Origin: Chryseobacterium contaminans
GTDB lineage: Bacteria > Bacteroidota > Bacteroidia > Flavobacteriales > Weeksellaceae
Reading direction: 5' to 3'
NCBI RefSeq assembly: GCF_001684955.1
Contig: NZ_MAYF01000301.1
Coordinates: forward strand, 28,190-92,189
DNA: 64,000 nt
Shown piece after piece: positions 35,103-43,179 of the stretch (the stretch's first letter is position 1; each line of letters opens with the position of its first letter). The position numbers and the translations under genes are program-made. The notes under the pieces are model-generated. The model saw only the letters and a program-made list of their open reading frames with translations. It was not told the origin of the DNA and ran no database searches.

Positions 35103-36386
35103 TGATATTTTATTTTTGGTAAGAATGAAATAATGCATCTGATCTTCAAACTCATAAGTGATGTCCCAGCCCGGATATTGCTTGATGATCGTTTTAATAA
35201 TAGATAATCCTAAACCTGTAGAAGTATGGTCCGAACTCTGCTTATAAAAACGGTTAAAAATTCTGGATTTGTCCAACGGAATCTGGGCTCCGCTATTTTG
35301 AAAGATAATTCTGTTGTTTTCAATAAAAATATTCAGAGTTCCTTCCTCGTTATTGTATTTAATGGCATTTTTAAGCAGATTAGACAATAAAATATCTGCA
35401 AGATCCGGGCTAAATCCGACTCTAAAAATCCCTTTTTCAATAATATTAACCTCTACGTTTTTAAAGGCAATAAAATCTTCATAATTCTGTACAAGATTAT
35501 TAACCATGGCATTGAAATCAACCTCTGAGATTGTATTAAACTGGCTGTTTTCAATCTTAGAAAGCATTAACAGTGATTTATTCAATCCAACCATTCTTCT
35601 CAGGTCGTTTTTAACTTCCGTAAGAAAAGTCAGGTTCTTCCTATCAAGATTCTCATTCTGAATCAGAAGATCTATTTTATTAATAACGATTGCCAACGGT
35701 GTCTGAAGCTCATGAGAAGCATTTTCGATAAACTGTTTCTGCTGGTAGAAAACAAGTTCATTACGGTCAATCATCTCATTAATTTCAATATTCAGCTCTT
35801 CAAATTCTTTAATGGAATAACTCTGCTCTGTTTGCGAAAAAGGAATTCCAAACTGATATTTTTTCAACTTATCAAGAATCTGATAGAATGGCCGCATTGC
35901 TTTGTTCAAAAGATAACCATTAACTGCAACTATGCTTATTACCAAAAGAATATAAAGAACAATCAAAGCTGTGGTAAGGTCATAAATTAACTCATCTTCT
36001 TCCACTGTTGAGGTTCTGATGACAAGTCTCTGATGGTTTTTATACTGGTCTATAAAATCGGCTTCCAATACACGGTAAGGCTGGTCTTTATCGTCATACT
36101 CCATATAATACATCTTATTATAGAGCCTGCTTTTGTTTTTGTATTCTGCCGCAGTGATTGGTATAATCTTAAATTCATTGAATCCGAAATCATTATTCTT
36201 CAGCAGCTGAGGATTAAGATAGACCGCTTTGATAATCTGTATTTTCCTGTCTTTCAATCCATCATCTACATTATCATGAACCTCATCCAGAATATAAGCG
36301 TAAAAAAGCCCGGCCCAGACTGCTATAATCAGCAGCAGGATCATGATCAGGTATTTTATCGTGTAATATTTTAATGAAACCTTCAT
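35100..36386 (-). CDS. sensor histidine kinase
   Basis: This 428-residue membrane kinase has one N-terminal membrane segment (about residues 12-30, IMILLLIIAVWAGLFYAYIL), an extracytoplasmic loop, and a second membrane segment (about 135-160). The H-box is ASHELQTPL with the phosphorylated H225; the N-box (NLLKNAIKYN) and G-box (STGLGLSIIKTI) follow. Its ATG shares a base with the stop of the upstream response regulator gene, so the two form a two-component system. The signal is unknown; PepSY-like periplasmic proteins encoded just upstream are a plausible input. Confidence 0.93.
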   Translation of the reverse strand: MKVSLKYYTIKYLIMILLLIIAVWAGLFYAYILDEVHDNVDDGLKDRKIQIIKAVYLNPQLLKNNDFGFNEFKIIPITAAEYKNKSRLYNKMYYMEYDDKDQPYRVLEADFIDQYKNHQRLVIRTSTVEEDELIYDLTTALIVLYILLVISIVAVNGYLLNKAMRPFYQILDKLKKYQFGIPFSQTEQSYSIKEFEELNIEINEMIDRNELVFYQQKQFIENASHELQTPLAIVINKIDLLIQNENLDRKNLTFLTEVKNDLRRMVGLNKSLLMLSKIENSQFNTISEVDFNAMVNNLVQNYEDFIAFKNVEVNIIEKGIFRVGFSPDLADILLSNLLKNAIKYNNEEGTLNIFIENNRIIFQNSGAQIPLDKSRIFNRFYKQSSDHTSTGLGLSIIKTIIKQYPGWDITYEFEDQMHYFILTKNKIS

Positions 36387-37057
36387 CAGACGAATTTATA
36401 TCCTATTCCGTATACAGCCTGAAAATCAGCTTCTGCATTGAGCATTTTCAGCTTTTTACGAAGATTTTTAATTTGTGAATAAATAAAATCAAGACTGTCT
36501 GCCTGATCGATATAATCTCCCCAGATGGCTTCTGCAAGGGTGGTTTTCTGCAATGTTTTTTCCGGATGAATCACAAAGTAGTACAAAAGATCATATTCTT
36601 TACGGTTAAGCACCAGTTCTTCATTTCCAACCTTTACAATTCTACTTTCAGGATCAATACTGATGTTTTTATATCTGATGATATTCTCTCCATCCTGATT
36701 TTTCCTTCTTATCACAGACCGGATTCTTGCCATCAGTTCTGCAAGGTGAAATGGTTTCGCCAGATAATCATCAGCGCCTATTTCAAGCCCTGTTACCTTA
36801 TCATCCACTGAATCTTTGGCAGAAAGAATGATTACAGGATCTTTTTTATGCATTTTTTTAATTTCCCGCAAAAGTTCTATCCCATTACCATCTGGCAGCA
36901 TAATATCCAGAAGAATACAGTCATATTCATAGGAAATAATCTTTTCCAGCCCGGCATTGTAATTTTCTGCATATTCTACAATGAAATGTTCTGCTTCCAG
37001 AAACTTCTGTACAGTATCCCTTAAATCCGGTTCATCTTCTACTATTAAAATCTTCAT
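36386..37057 (-). CDS. OmpR/PhoB-family response regulator
   Basis: A 223-residue regulator: receiver domain with acidic pocket (VEDEPDLR), phospho-acceptor D51 in CILLDIMLPDG, switch Ser/Thr in ILSAKDS and KPF Lys; then an OmpR-type winged helix (about 128-223) ending in VYGIGYKFV. It is paired with the kinase gene with one base of overlap. The TCS genes lie directly after two PepSY-like genes on the same strand. Confidence 0.95.
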   Translation of the reverse strand: MKILIVEDEPDLRDTVQKFLEAEHFIVEYAENYNAGLEKIISYEYDCILLDIMLPDGNGIELLREIKKMHKKDPVIILSAKDSVDDKVTGLEIGADDYLAKPFHLAELMARIRSVIRRKNQDGENIIRYKNISIDPESRIVKVGNEELVLNRKEYDLLYYFVIHPEKTLQKTTLAEAIWGDYIDQADSLDFIYSQIKNLRKKLKMLNAEADFQAVYGIGYKFV

Positions 37058-37250
37058 AGGCTCTACTGCTTGGATAACTTAATCAAATATATAAAATTAC
37101 AAAGGAATAATAAGGGAAATTATAGGAACCAAGGGTTAATCAATATCCAAATAAGGTCAGAATAAGAACCATTTGATAAATGATACAAAGTAAATCAATA
37201 ATGTATACATACCCTTTATCTCCTTCTCTCCAACTTTCTTTCATGAGACA

Positions 37251-37457
37251 TTAATTCGTTTTTATGTAGTGCCCATCTGCATCAAAGATCAGGCATAAAC
37301 CATTCATCAGGCTAATTTTATAAGCGTTATATTTTTTCTCAATAGAATCTATCACACTGCACGGATGGTGCCTGGTCATAAAAGACACAATACTTTTTCT
37401 AATCTTAGCGGAAGAAGCTTTTCTTCCATCACTGTTTATTAAACTCCAGTTTACCAT
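37251..37457 (-). CDS. short PepSY-like domain protein, no signal peptide
   Basis: This 68-residue protein ends in a PepSY-like repeat unit: YNAYKISLMNGLCLIFDADGHYIKT, the same pattern (LxNGxxLxFDxxGxxxK) as in its neighbour at 37492-37941, and the body has HPCSVIDSIEKKYNAY. It lacks a signal peptide and holds about one unit, so it may be a cytoplasmic relative, a shortened copy, or an N-terminally truncated remnant. The gap to the response-regulator gene is 193 bp. Confidence 0.6.
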   Translation of the reverse strand: MVNWSLINSDGRKASSAKIRKSIVSFMTRHHPCSVIDSIEKKYNAYKISLMNGLCLIFDADGHYIKTN

Positions 37458-37491
37458 AATCTTAAAATTTTATTGTTAATTCTTAATACAG

Positions 37492-37941
37492 TTAATCATC
37501 TATCTTTTTAAAATTTCCGTTTCGGTCGAACTCCAGTTCCAGTCCATTGGACAATTCCGCTTTATAAGACCATCTCTTTTTTTCTATTTTGACAATATAG
37601 GTATTCGGAAAGTTTCTGCTGCTGTAATTTTTTATGGAGACAGGAATAAACCCGTAAGGGATTTTTTGGTGCTTACCATCTACTTCTTTCCAGTTTCCAT
37701 TACTATCAAACTCCATTTTCATCCCGTTATTCAGGTACACTTTATATTCATCAACACCATAGATTTCTCTGTCTTCAATGGCAGATGATACCGAAATACC
37801 TTTAAAGTGCCCTGCAAGAAAGGTTTTAGCAGCCTTAGGTAAATGATTAGGATTAATAGCTCTGTCCTGTGCTGAAACAAAGCCTCCGATCAATAAGAAA
37901 ATTAAAATAAATACGCCTGTGATTTTCTTTACATTTTTCAT
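37492..37941 (-). CDS. exported PepSY-like protein (BLIP/DUF2874-like)
   Basis: A 149-residue secreted protein with signal peptide (MKNVKKITGVFILIFLLIGGFVSAQ). I use the ATG at 37941 because the one at 37983 gives a longer, charged tail before the signal. Two PepSY-like units follow: one with YKVYLNNGMKMEFDSNGNWKEVDG and one ending YKAELSNGLELEFDRNGNFKKI. Such proteins are frequent beside two-component systems in Bacteroidota and are probable periplasmic signal-binding or inhibitory proteins for the kinase at 35100. This link is inferred from position. Confidence 0.8.
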   Translation of the reverse strand: MKNVKKITGVFILIFLLIGGFVSAQDRAINPNHLPKAAKTFLAGHFKGISVSSAIEDREIYGVDEYKVYLNNGMKMEFDSNGNWKEVDGKHQKIPYGFIPVSIKNYSSRNFPNTYIVKIEKKRWSYKAELSNGLELEFDRNGNFKKIDD

Positions 37942-38313
37942 AATATTCAATTTTTCTGTCATTATTATGGAGCAAAGTTGCAACTCAAATTAGGAAAGAA
38001 TTGGGAAAAACTTAAAATGTAAAAATAAAGGAGATAAAATAAAGTCTTTGGAGAGTATTATAGTATTTAATATTTTACCACAGATCTTTCAGATTGACAC
38101 AGATGCTTGAAAACAAAGAAAATCTTTTATCAATCCTAAAAAAATAAACCATTAAGGTAGAGATAAGATATTAAGAGAATTAAGTGTTGTTTTGCTGAGA
38201 TTGCTTCGCCTTCGACTCGCAATGACAGTTATCTTGATCTTCTTAATAGCTTAACAGCCTTAATGGTTCAAAAAATATATTTAAAAGCTTATTCCAGCCT
38301 TACAATATAAAGA
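37942..38313. other. intergenic region with a long palindromic element
   Basis: No gene is visible in this 372-bp gap. It holds a CCACAGATCTTTCAG / CACAGATG word cluster (about 38079-38106) like those at 27772 and 47596. A 122-bp palindromic element runs from 38147 (AACCATTAAGG) to 38268 (CCTTAATGGTT, the perfect complement of the left end). In its middle is GAGATTGCTTCGCCTTCG (about 38198-38215) and then CGCAATGACA, the classic REP-like word of many genomes. The whole stretch is repeat, not regulatory in any obvious way. Confidence 0.6.
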
Positions 38314-39009
38314 TTATAGGTATTCCTTAATCTGTTGAAGATGGGTAATAGCTTTTAATCCATCTGCTTTTTTGTCTTCCTTGTATACATCAAAGAAGAT
38401 GGCCTCCATTCCGAAATCTCTTCCTCCCAGAGCATCAGCAATCCAATCATCACCAATCATAATGCTTTCTTCTTTCTTCGCTTCAGAAAGCCCGAGGGAA
38501 TACTCAAAAATTTTAGGATCCGGCTTTCTCACTCCTACGGCATCTGCACTGGTAATGGTTTCAAAATAAGGAGCAATTCCGGATAAGGTACATTTTCTTT
38601 CCGTTACTTCCTGAAAACCATTGGAAATAATATGAAGTGTATAATTTTTCGACTTCAGATATTCAAGGACGTCTTCTGCCCCATCTACCAATTCATTATG
38701 ACTGACAATATTATCAAGAAAGTTCTCTTCAAAATAAAGGGTAAGTTCTTTATTATCCACTCCAAAATGCATGAAGGAGTCATAAAAACGGTGTTCTCTC
38801 AAATACTCTTTGCCTATTATTCCATCTCTTATTTTTTCCCATAATTCTTCGTTGATATCATGGTAAACTGCATGAAACTCCTCAAAGTCAATATCATACT
38901 TTGAATTAATTTCCTGCTTTTCAAAAAGTTCTTTGATGGTTAGATAGGCATTTCTACGATGATCCCAGAGCGTATTGTCCAGGTCAAAAAAAACGTGCTG
39001 CATTTTCAT
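38314..39009 (-). CDS. HAD-family hydrolase (YjjG-like noncanonical pyrimidine nucleotidase)
   Basis: A 231-residue HAD phosphatase. The nucleophile motif is FFDLDNTLWDH (DxDNT), motif II is IISNG, and motif III/IV is GVRKPDPKIFEY followed by IGDDWIADALGG. The arrangement matches YjjG-type nucleotidases, which hydrolyse dUMP and noncanonical pyrimidine nucleotides. The start is taken at 39009 (MKMQHVFFD); an ATG at 39018 only adds MCC. It follows the small protein gene at 39030 on the same strand. Confidence 0.88.
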   Translation of the reverse strand: MKMQHVFFDLDNTLWDHRRNAYLTIKELFEKQEINSKYDIDFEEFHAVYHDINEELWEKIRDGIIGKEYLREHRFYDSFMHFGVDNKELTLYFEENFLDNIVSHNELVDGAEDVLEYLKSKNYTLHIISNGFQEVTERKCTLSGIAPYFETITSADAVGVRKPDPKIFEYSLGLSEAKKEESIMIGDDWIADALGGRDFGMEAIFFDVYKEDKKADGLKAITHLQQIKEYL

Positions 39010-39029
39010 ACAGCACAAAGTTAATAATT

Positions 39030-39164
39030 TTAATTTTTTGTAACAGGATAATTCTTGCTCTTGCTTTTCACAATTTCAAGACTTTTAGAAAAATTGAGCA
39101 GAAAATCGATGGTTTGTTTTTTAGGTTTCAAAGTTTTCACTTTTAAGGAGTCATTTTTTTTCAT
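39030..39164 (-). CDS. 44-residue small conserved-looking protein
   Basis: This is an intact reading frame of 44 codons plus stop, starting MKKNDSLKVKTLKPKKQT and ending KNYPVTKN. Its middle, IDFLLNFSKSLEIVKSK, is a strongly amphipathic helix, and basic residues are in excess. It lies 48 bp after the sigma-factor gene stop and 20 bp before the HAD gene start, in the same orientation. Small proteins with an xxTIxFLLxFSKSLE pattern are widespread in Flavobacteriia by recall, and this is one of them. Function unknown. Confidence 0.65.
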   Translation of the reverse strand: MKKNDSLKVKTLKPKKQTIDFLLNFSKSLEIVKSKSKNYPVTKN

Positions 39165-39212
39165 AAGCGAAGTATGTTTTCCTTAAAAACGTGAAATTTT
39201 ATAAAATATTAT

Positions 39213-39803
39213 CTATCTGGTTAATATTATATTATTTTCATCCATGATTTTTCTCAGGTTTATCAATGCATATCTTACCCTTCCTAACGTGGTATTAATA
39301 CTCATATCGGTATGATCTGCGATTTCTTTAAAACTTAACCCGTCGAAAAATCTTAATTTTATCACTTCCTGCTGATTTAAAGGAAGAAATTGCAGCATTT
39401 TCAACAGATCCTCCTGAATCTGATTGGTCACCAGCTGATCTTCAATATTCTCAGAAGGTTCTCTGATCAAGTCAAAAATAGAATATTCATCTGTTTCAAA
39501 AGTAGTCTCTGAAACTTTAATATTCTTGGATTTTGCTCTGAAATGATCAATGATAAGGTTGTGGGAGATTCTTTTGGCCCAAAGGATAAATTTACCCTCT
39601 TCGTTGTAACGGCCCTCTTTTAGCATCACAATGATTTTCATAAATGTATCCTGAAAAATATCATTAGCTAAATCTTCATCATTAATTTTGTAAAAAATGA
39701 ATGTAAACAGTTCTCTCTGATGGCGATGAATAAGGGTTGATAAAGCACCCTCATCACCTTTCTGGTAAAGCGAAATTAATAAACTATCCGATTTTGATTT
39801 CAT
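39213..39803 (-). CDS. ECF-type RNA polymerase sigma factor
   Basis: A 196-residue sigma-70 family factor of the ECF group. Region 2 is present (LANDIFQDTFMKIIVMLKEGRY and FILWAKRISHNLIIDHFR) and region 4 ends in FKEIADHTDMSINTTLGRVRYALINLRKIM. I use the ATG at 39803 (MKSKSDSLL) since the upstream in-frame ATG adds an unconvincing Cys-rich extension. No anti-sigma gene is adjacent; the downstream gene is the small 44-residue protein. It may respond to envelope or extracytoplasmic cues, which the sequence does not identify. Confidence 0.92.
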   Translation of the reverse strand: MKSKSDSLLISLYQKGDEGALSTLIHRHQRELFTFIFYKINDEDLANDIFQDTFMKIIVMLKEGRYNEEGKFILWAKRISHNLIIDHFRAKSKNIKVSETTFETDEYSIFDLIREPSENIEDQLVTNQIQEDLLKMLQFLPLNQQEVIKLRFFDGLSFKEIADHTDMSINTTLGRVRYALINLRKIMDENNIILTR

Positions 39804-39998
39804 AACTCTTCTCAATATAACATTTGCAGCCCAGCTATCGCCCAGATAAAATATCTGGTTTTTGCTGTATATACAAAACAATTCTACAGAGTAAAGTCTC
39901 TTCGATAGGCGGTACAATTATATTATGGCGTAAATATAATAATTTTTTAATAACTGTTAAGCAATTATTAAATTTTCGCTATAAAAATTTAAAAAAAA

Positions 39999-40490
39999 TC
40001 ACTTAAACATATCATGAATGAATACTGTAGGGATATTTAATGTAAAATTAACATTCAGTCCTTTCATCTCTTTTCCGTTTAATCGCGTATCTCCGATAGG
40101 AAAAGCATAGCCTCCTGTAAGGTCCAGCATCCCAAATAAGGTAACGCCTATTTTCGGAGCAATATATTTATTGGTTCCTTCCGCTCCTACTAAAAAGTAA
40201 TATGAATGGTAAAAATCCACATTCTTTTCAAAATTAAGTAAAACATCTGCCTGCAGTTTCGGCATAATGGCAAATTTTGAGTTTGCTACGCCCATTAAGG
40301 CAGAACCACCCAATCTGTAAATAACATCATCATTTTTAAGGAAAAGCAGCTTTCCTCCTACTTCTCCAAAGCTCTGATTCTGGTAGGTATAGCCCACACT
40401 GATCATTTTATGCATGGTATACTGGGCTTTTACCACTGTGCTTAGTAAAAACAGGGATAGAATGGCAACTGCAGTTCGAAAATTCATCAT
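39999..40490 (-). CDS. exported hypothetical protein, outer-membrane beta-barrel-like
   Basis: This 163-residue protein begins MMNFRTAVAILSLFLLSTVVKAQ (signal peptide); the ATG could also be one codon later at 40487. The mature part has alternating hydrophobic strands typical of small barrels (ISVGYTYQNQSFGEVGGKL, NVDFYHSYYFLVG, IGVTLFGMLDLTGGYAF). It lacks a known family signature to my eye. It is 87 bp downstream of metK and separated from it by a terminator. Confidence 0.75.
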   Translation of the reverse strand: MMNFRTAVAILSLFLLSTVVKAQYTMHKMISVGYTYQNQSFGEVGGKLLFLKNDDVIYRLGGSALMGVANSKFAIMPKLQADVLLNFEKNVDFYHSYYFLVGAEGTNKYIAPKIGVTLFGMLDLTGGYAFPIGDTRLNGKEMKGLNVNFTLNIPTVFIHDMFK

Positions 40491-40522
40491 CTTTCAATTT
40501 ATTAAGGTGTAAAATTAAAAAA

Positions 40523-40550
40523 AACTGCCTTACCGGAAGGTAAAGCAGTT
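40523..40550 (-). terminator. metK terminator
   Basis: Minus-strand stem AACTGCTTTACC-TTCC-GGTAAGGCAGTT (one A/C mismatch), followed by a TTTTTTT run at 40522-40515 in minus orientation. It lies 27 bp after the metK stop. Confidence 0.85.
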
Positions 40551-40576
40551 CATAATATTTCAGTTTAGACCAAAAA

Positions 40577-41857
40577 TTAAATACCGAAAGCAGCTTTAAT
40601 TTCATCTACTTTGTCCAGTTTTTCCCAAGTAAAGAACTCAAGACCTTCTAATGTAATTTGGTTTTTCTGACCTTTATTGAATGTTTTATCAGCAACATAA
40701 TGCTCTTTACCCATGTGTCCGTAAGAAGCAGTTTCCTGATAAATAGGATTTCTTAATTTTAAGTTCTGCTCAATAGCGTAAGGTCTTAAATCAAAGATCG
40801 TAGATACTTTTTTAGCAATTTCTCCATCATGAAGATCCACTTTTGCAGTTCCATAGGTATTGATGTATAAACCACAAGGTTCTGCTACTCCAATTGCGTA
40901 AGAAACCTGTACTAAAACTTCGTCTGCAACTCCAGCTGCTACAAGGTTTTTAGCGATATGTCTTGTTGCATATGCCGCACTTCTGTCTACTTTTGAAGGG
41001 TCTTTTCCAGAGAAAGCACCACCACCGTGAGCTCCTTTACCACCATAAGTATCAACGATGATTTTTCTACCTGTAAGACCGGTATCGCCGTGAGGACCAC
41101 CGATTACGAATTTACCGGTAGGGTTGATGTGATATTTGATCTGATCATTGAATAAAGCTTTGATCTCTTCAGTCTGCTGAGCTACTACTCTTGGAACAAG
41201 AATATTCTTGATATCTTCACGGATCTTATTCAACATTTCCTCTTCTGTTCCGAAGTCGTCGTGCTGAGTAGAAACCACGATAGAATCAATTCTGATTGGC
41301 TTGTGATCATCTGAATACTCAATTGTTACCTGGCTTTTTGCATCAGGGCGTAAGTAAGTGATCTCTTTATTTTCTCTTCTGATTGCAGAAAGTTCCTTAA
41401 GGATTGTGTGCGCCAGATCCAAAGCAAGAGGCATATAGTTAGCCGTTTCATTGGTAGCATATCCGAACATCATTCCCTGGTCACCAGCTCCCTGAGCGTT
41501 TGCTTTTGCTTCAAATGACTCATCATTTACTGCTCTGTCAACACCCTGGTTGATATCCGGCGACTGCTCATGGATCGCAGAGATAACTCCACAAGAATCT
41601 CCATTGAACATATATTCACCTTTTGTATACCCAATTCCGTTGATTACTTCTCTGGCAATCGTCTGAACGTCAAGGTAAGCATCAGATTTTACTTCTCCTG
41701 CCAATACTACCTGCCCGGTAGTTACAAGAGTTTCACATGCTACTTTTGAACTTTTATCGTATGCTAAGAAATGATCGATTAATGCATCGGAGATTTGGTC
41801 GGCAATTTTATCCGGATGTCCTTCTGAAACTGATTCAGATGTAAATAAATAAGACAT
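40577..41857 (-). CDS. metK: S-adenosylmethionine synthetase
   Basis: A 426-residue MetK that makes SAM from methionine and ATP. It has [32 protein letters not shown], and [19 protein letters not shown], the active-site signatures. The message has a leader of about 135 nt with a SAM-II-like riboswitch, which agrees with feedback control by its own product. The gene is monocistronic, bounded by the terminator at 40523. Confidence 0.97.
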   Translation of the reverse strand: MSYLFTSESVSEGHPDKIADQISDALIDHFLAYDKSSKVACETLVTTGQVVLAGEVKSDAYLDVQTIAREVINGIGYTKGEYMFNGDSCGVISAIHEQSPDINQGVDRAVNDESFEAKANAQGAGDQGMMFGYATNETANYMPLALDLAHTILKELSAIRRENKEITYLRPDAKSQVTIEYSDDHKPIRIDSIVVSTQHDDFGTEEEMLNKIREDIKNILVPRVVAQQTEEIKALFNDQIKYHINPTGKFVIGGPHGDTGLTGRKIIVDTYGGKGAHGGGAFSGKDPSKVDRSAAYATRHIAKNLVAAGVADEVLVQVSYAIGVAEPCGLYINTYGTAKVDLHDGEIAKKVSTIFDLRPYAIEQNLKLRNPIYQETASYGHMGKEHYVADKTFNKGQKNQITLEGLEFFTWEKLDKVDEIKAAFGI

Positions 41858-41932
41858 ATTATTCTTTGTTTTTTTAGATTAAAAAATTGTGTTGAAGAAA
41901 AATAAGAATAACAATTGCCCAGAAAAAAGAAT

Positions 41933-41984
41933 ACTGTTTTAGCATTTTTTTATAGAGGTTGCAATCAGGTCAAATTTTTCCTCG
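41933..41984 (-). promoter_or_regulatory. SAM-II-like riboswitch in the metK leader
   Basis: Read on the minus strand, the leader starts GAGG, then AAATTTGACCTGATTGCAACC, closes with CCTC, and ends TATAAAAAAATGCTAAAACAG. This matches the SAM-II architecture: short P1 (GAGG/CCTC, 41983-41980 with 41958-41955), then a pseudoknot pairing CTG and GCA of the loop with CAG and TGC of the 3' tail, and the conserved GCTAAAA. The metK context is exactly what a SAM sensor should control. The P1 stem is only 4 bp, shorter than the reference, so this remains a strong but unverified call. Confidence 0.72.
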
Positions 41985-41998
41985 TTAATAAACGTCAG

Positions 41999-42031
41999 CA
42001 AATTTAAGCACTATTTTCGTAATACTCAAAA
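41999..42031 (-). promoter_or_regulatory. metK promoter (TTTTG-N20-TAAATTTG)
   Basis: On the minus strand the element TTTTG (42031-42027) is followed after 20 nt by TAAATTTG (42006-41999), an excellent match to the Bacteroidota -33/-7 consensus. The start would lie near 41993, immediately before the riboswitch and about 135 nt before the ATG. Confidence 0.65.
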
Positions 42032-42094
42032 TTTTTGTTTACTAATTATAATTTTCTTTAAATTAATGATTTATATCACTTTAAAGCTTCTTGC

Positions 42095-43045
42095 TTACTG
42101 TGGCTTTATGCTTACAAATTCTTTCGGACTTTCGTGATAGTTCAGCTTAAGTTCTAAAGAATTTTTGATAGAATGTGATAATTCGTCAATAATCTTTTGC
42201 TTAAAGGTCGGCTTATAATAAATAATACTGATCTCTCTGTATGGGAAAGGTTTTTTGAATCTAAAGACATTCTTCTTCTGCTCTTCAGAAAGCTGGCTTA
42301 AAGCCAATTCCGGAAGAATACTGATCCCACCTACTTTGTCTACCATATGCACCAGGGTCTGGATATTGGAAGCTAAGAAATCTAAATTTTTAGGTTTCAA
42401 AGTATTTTCTTTCAGATGACAGATGTTTTCGAACTGATTTCTAAGGCAGTTACCTTCTTCAAGCAGCCATACTTTTTCTACATTCAGTTCTTCAGGGATA
42501 ATATAAGCGTTCTTTTTGTTCGCTTCCGTGTTCGAACTGTAGATCATTAATTCTTCATTGAATAAGAAATCCTGGTAAAACTCATCAGCAGTATCATAAG
42601 GAGTAGAAATAATTCCCGCATCCAGTTCTCCTGCTTTCAAAGCTTTAATAATATTATCCGTTGTCATTTCTTTTACATTCATCTGGATCTTCGGATTTTC
42701 CTCAAGGAATTTAAAGATCTCAGTAGGTAAAATAAATGAAGAAACAGTAGGAATAATTCCAAGGTTGATGGTTCCTCCTAAAATGTTATTCAACAGGTTG
42801 GCCTTGTTTTTCAGCTCATTGACAGATTCAATAATTACCTTCGCCTGATCAATGATCTGAAGCCCTACATCTGTAGTACGGATCGGGTGTGTAGTTCTGT
42901 CGAAAACCTTCACATCCAATTCATCCTCAAATTTCTGTATCATGGCACTTAAGGTTGGCTGGGTAATGAAGCACGCCTGGGCTGCTTTTCCAAAATGTTT
43001 ATACTTATCAACAGCGATAAGATACTCCAGTTGCTGAATGTTCAT
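42095..43045 (-). CDS. oxyR: hydrogen peroxide-sensing LysR-type regulator
   Basis: A 316-residue LysR family protein: winged HTH (QQLEYLIAVDKYKHFGKAAQACFITQPTLSAMIQKFE) and periplasmic-binding-like effector domain. The OxyR redox pair is present: C200 and C209 in EEGNCLRNQFENICHL, spaced exactly as C199/C208 of E. coli OxyR. Peroxide oxidises them to a disulfide and activates target promoters. The divergent katA gene next door is the expected target. The promoter (TTG, 18 nt, TATCTTTG) contains an ATAAC-N6-GTTAT inverted repeat (43073-43088), a candidate autoregulatory box. Confidence 0.95.
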   Translation of the reverse strand: MNIQQLEYLIAVDKYKHFGKAAQACFITQPTLSAMIQKFEDELDVKVFDRTTHPIRTTDVGLQIIDQAKVIIESVNELKNKANLLNNILGGTINLGIIPTVSSFILPTEIFKFLEENPKIQMNVKEMTTDNIIKALKAGELDAGIISTPYDTADEFYQDFLFNEELMIYSSNTEANKKNAYIIPEELNVEKVWLLEEGNCLRNQFENICHLKENTLKPKNLDFLASNIQTLVHMVDKVGGISILPELALSQLSEEQKKNVFRFKKPFPYREISIIYYKPTFKQKIIDELSHSIKNSLELKLNYHESPKEFVSIKPQ

Positions 43046-43065
43046 TTGATTAATATTATCTATTA

Positions 43066-43115
43066 CAAAGATATAACGTTTTTGTTATTAGCAATTAAAA
43101 ATTCAAGTAAATTTG
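43066..43115. promoter_or_regulatory. oxyR/katA intergenic control region
   Basis: On the minus strand, TTG (43094-43092), 18 nt, TATCTTTG (43073-43066) is a good oxyR promoter. The inverted repeat ATAAC-N6-GTTAT (43073-43077 and 43084-43088) sits in its spacer. On the plus strand a TAAATTTG at 43108-43115, preceded by TTTG at 43081-43084 (23-nt gap), is a possible katA promoter. Both starts are within reach of OxyR bound at the repeat. Confidence 0.55.
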
Positions 43116-43179
43116 ATAATTACTACCTTTACAATTCGATTTAGAAAAAGACGAGAACAATAATTCAAATCATGAACAT

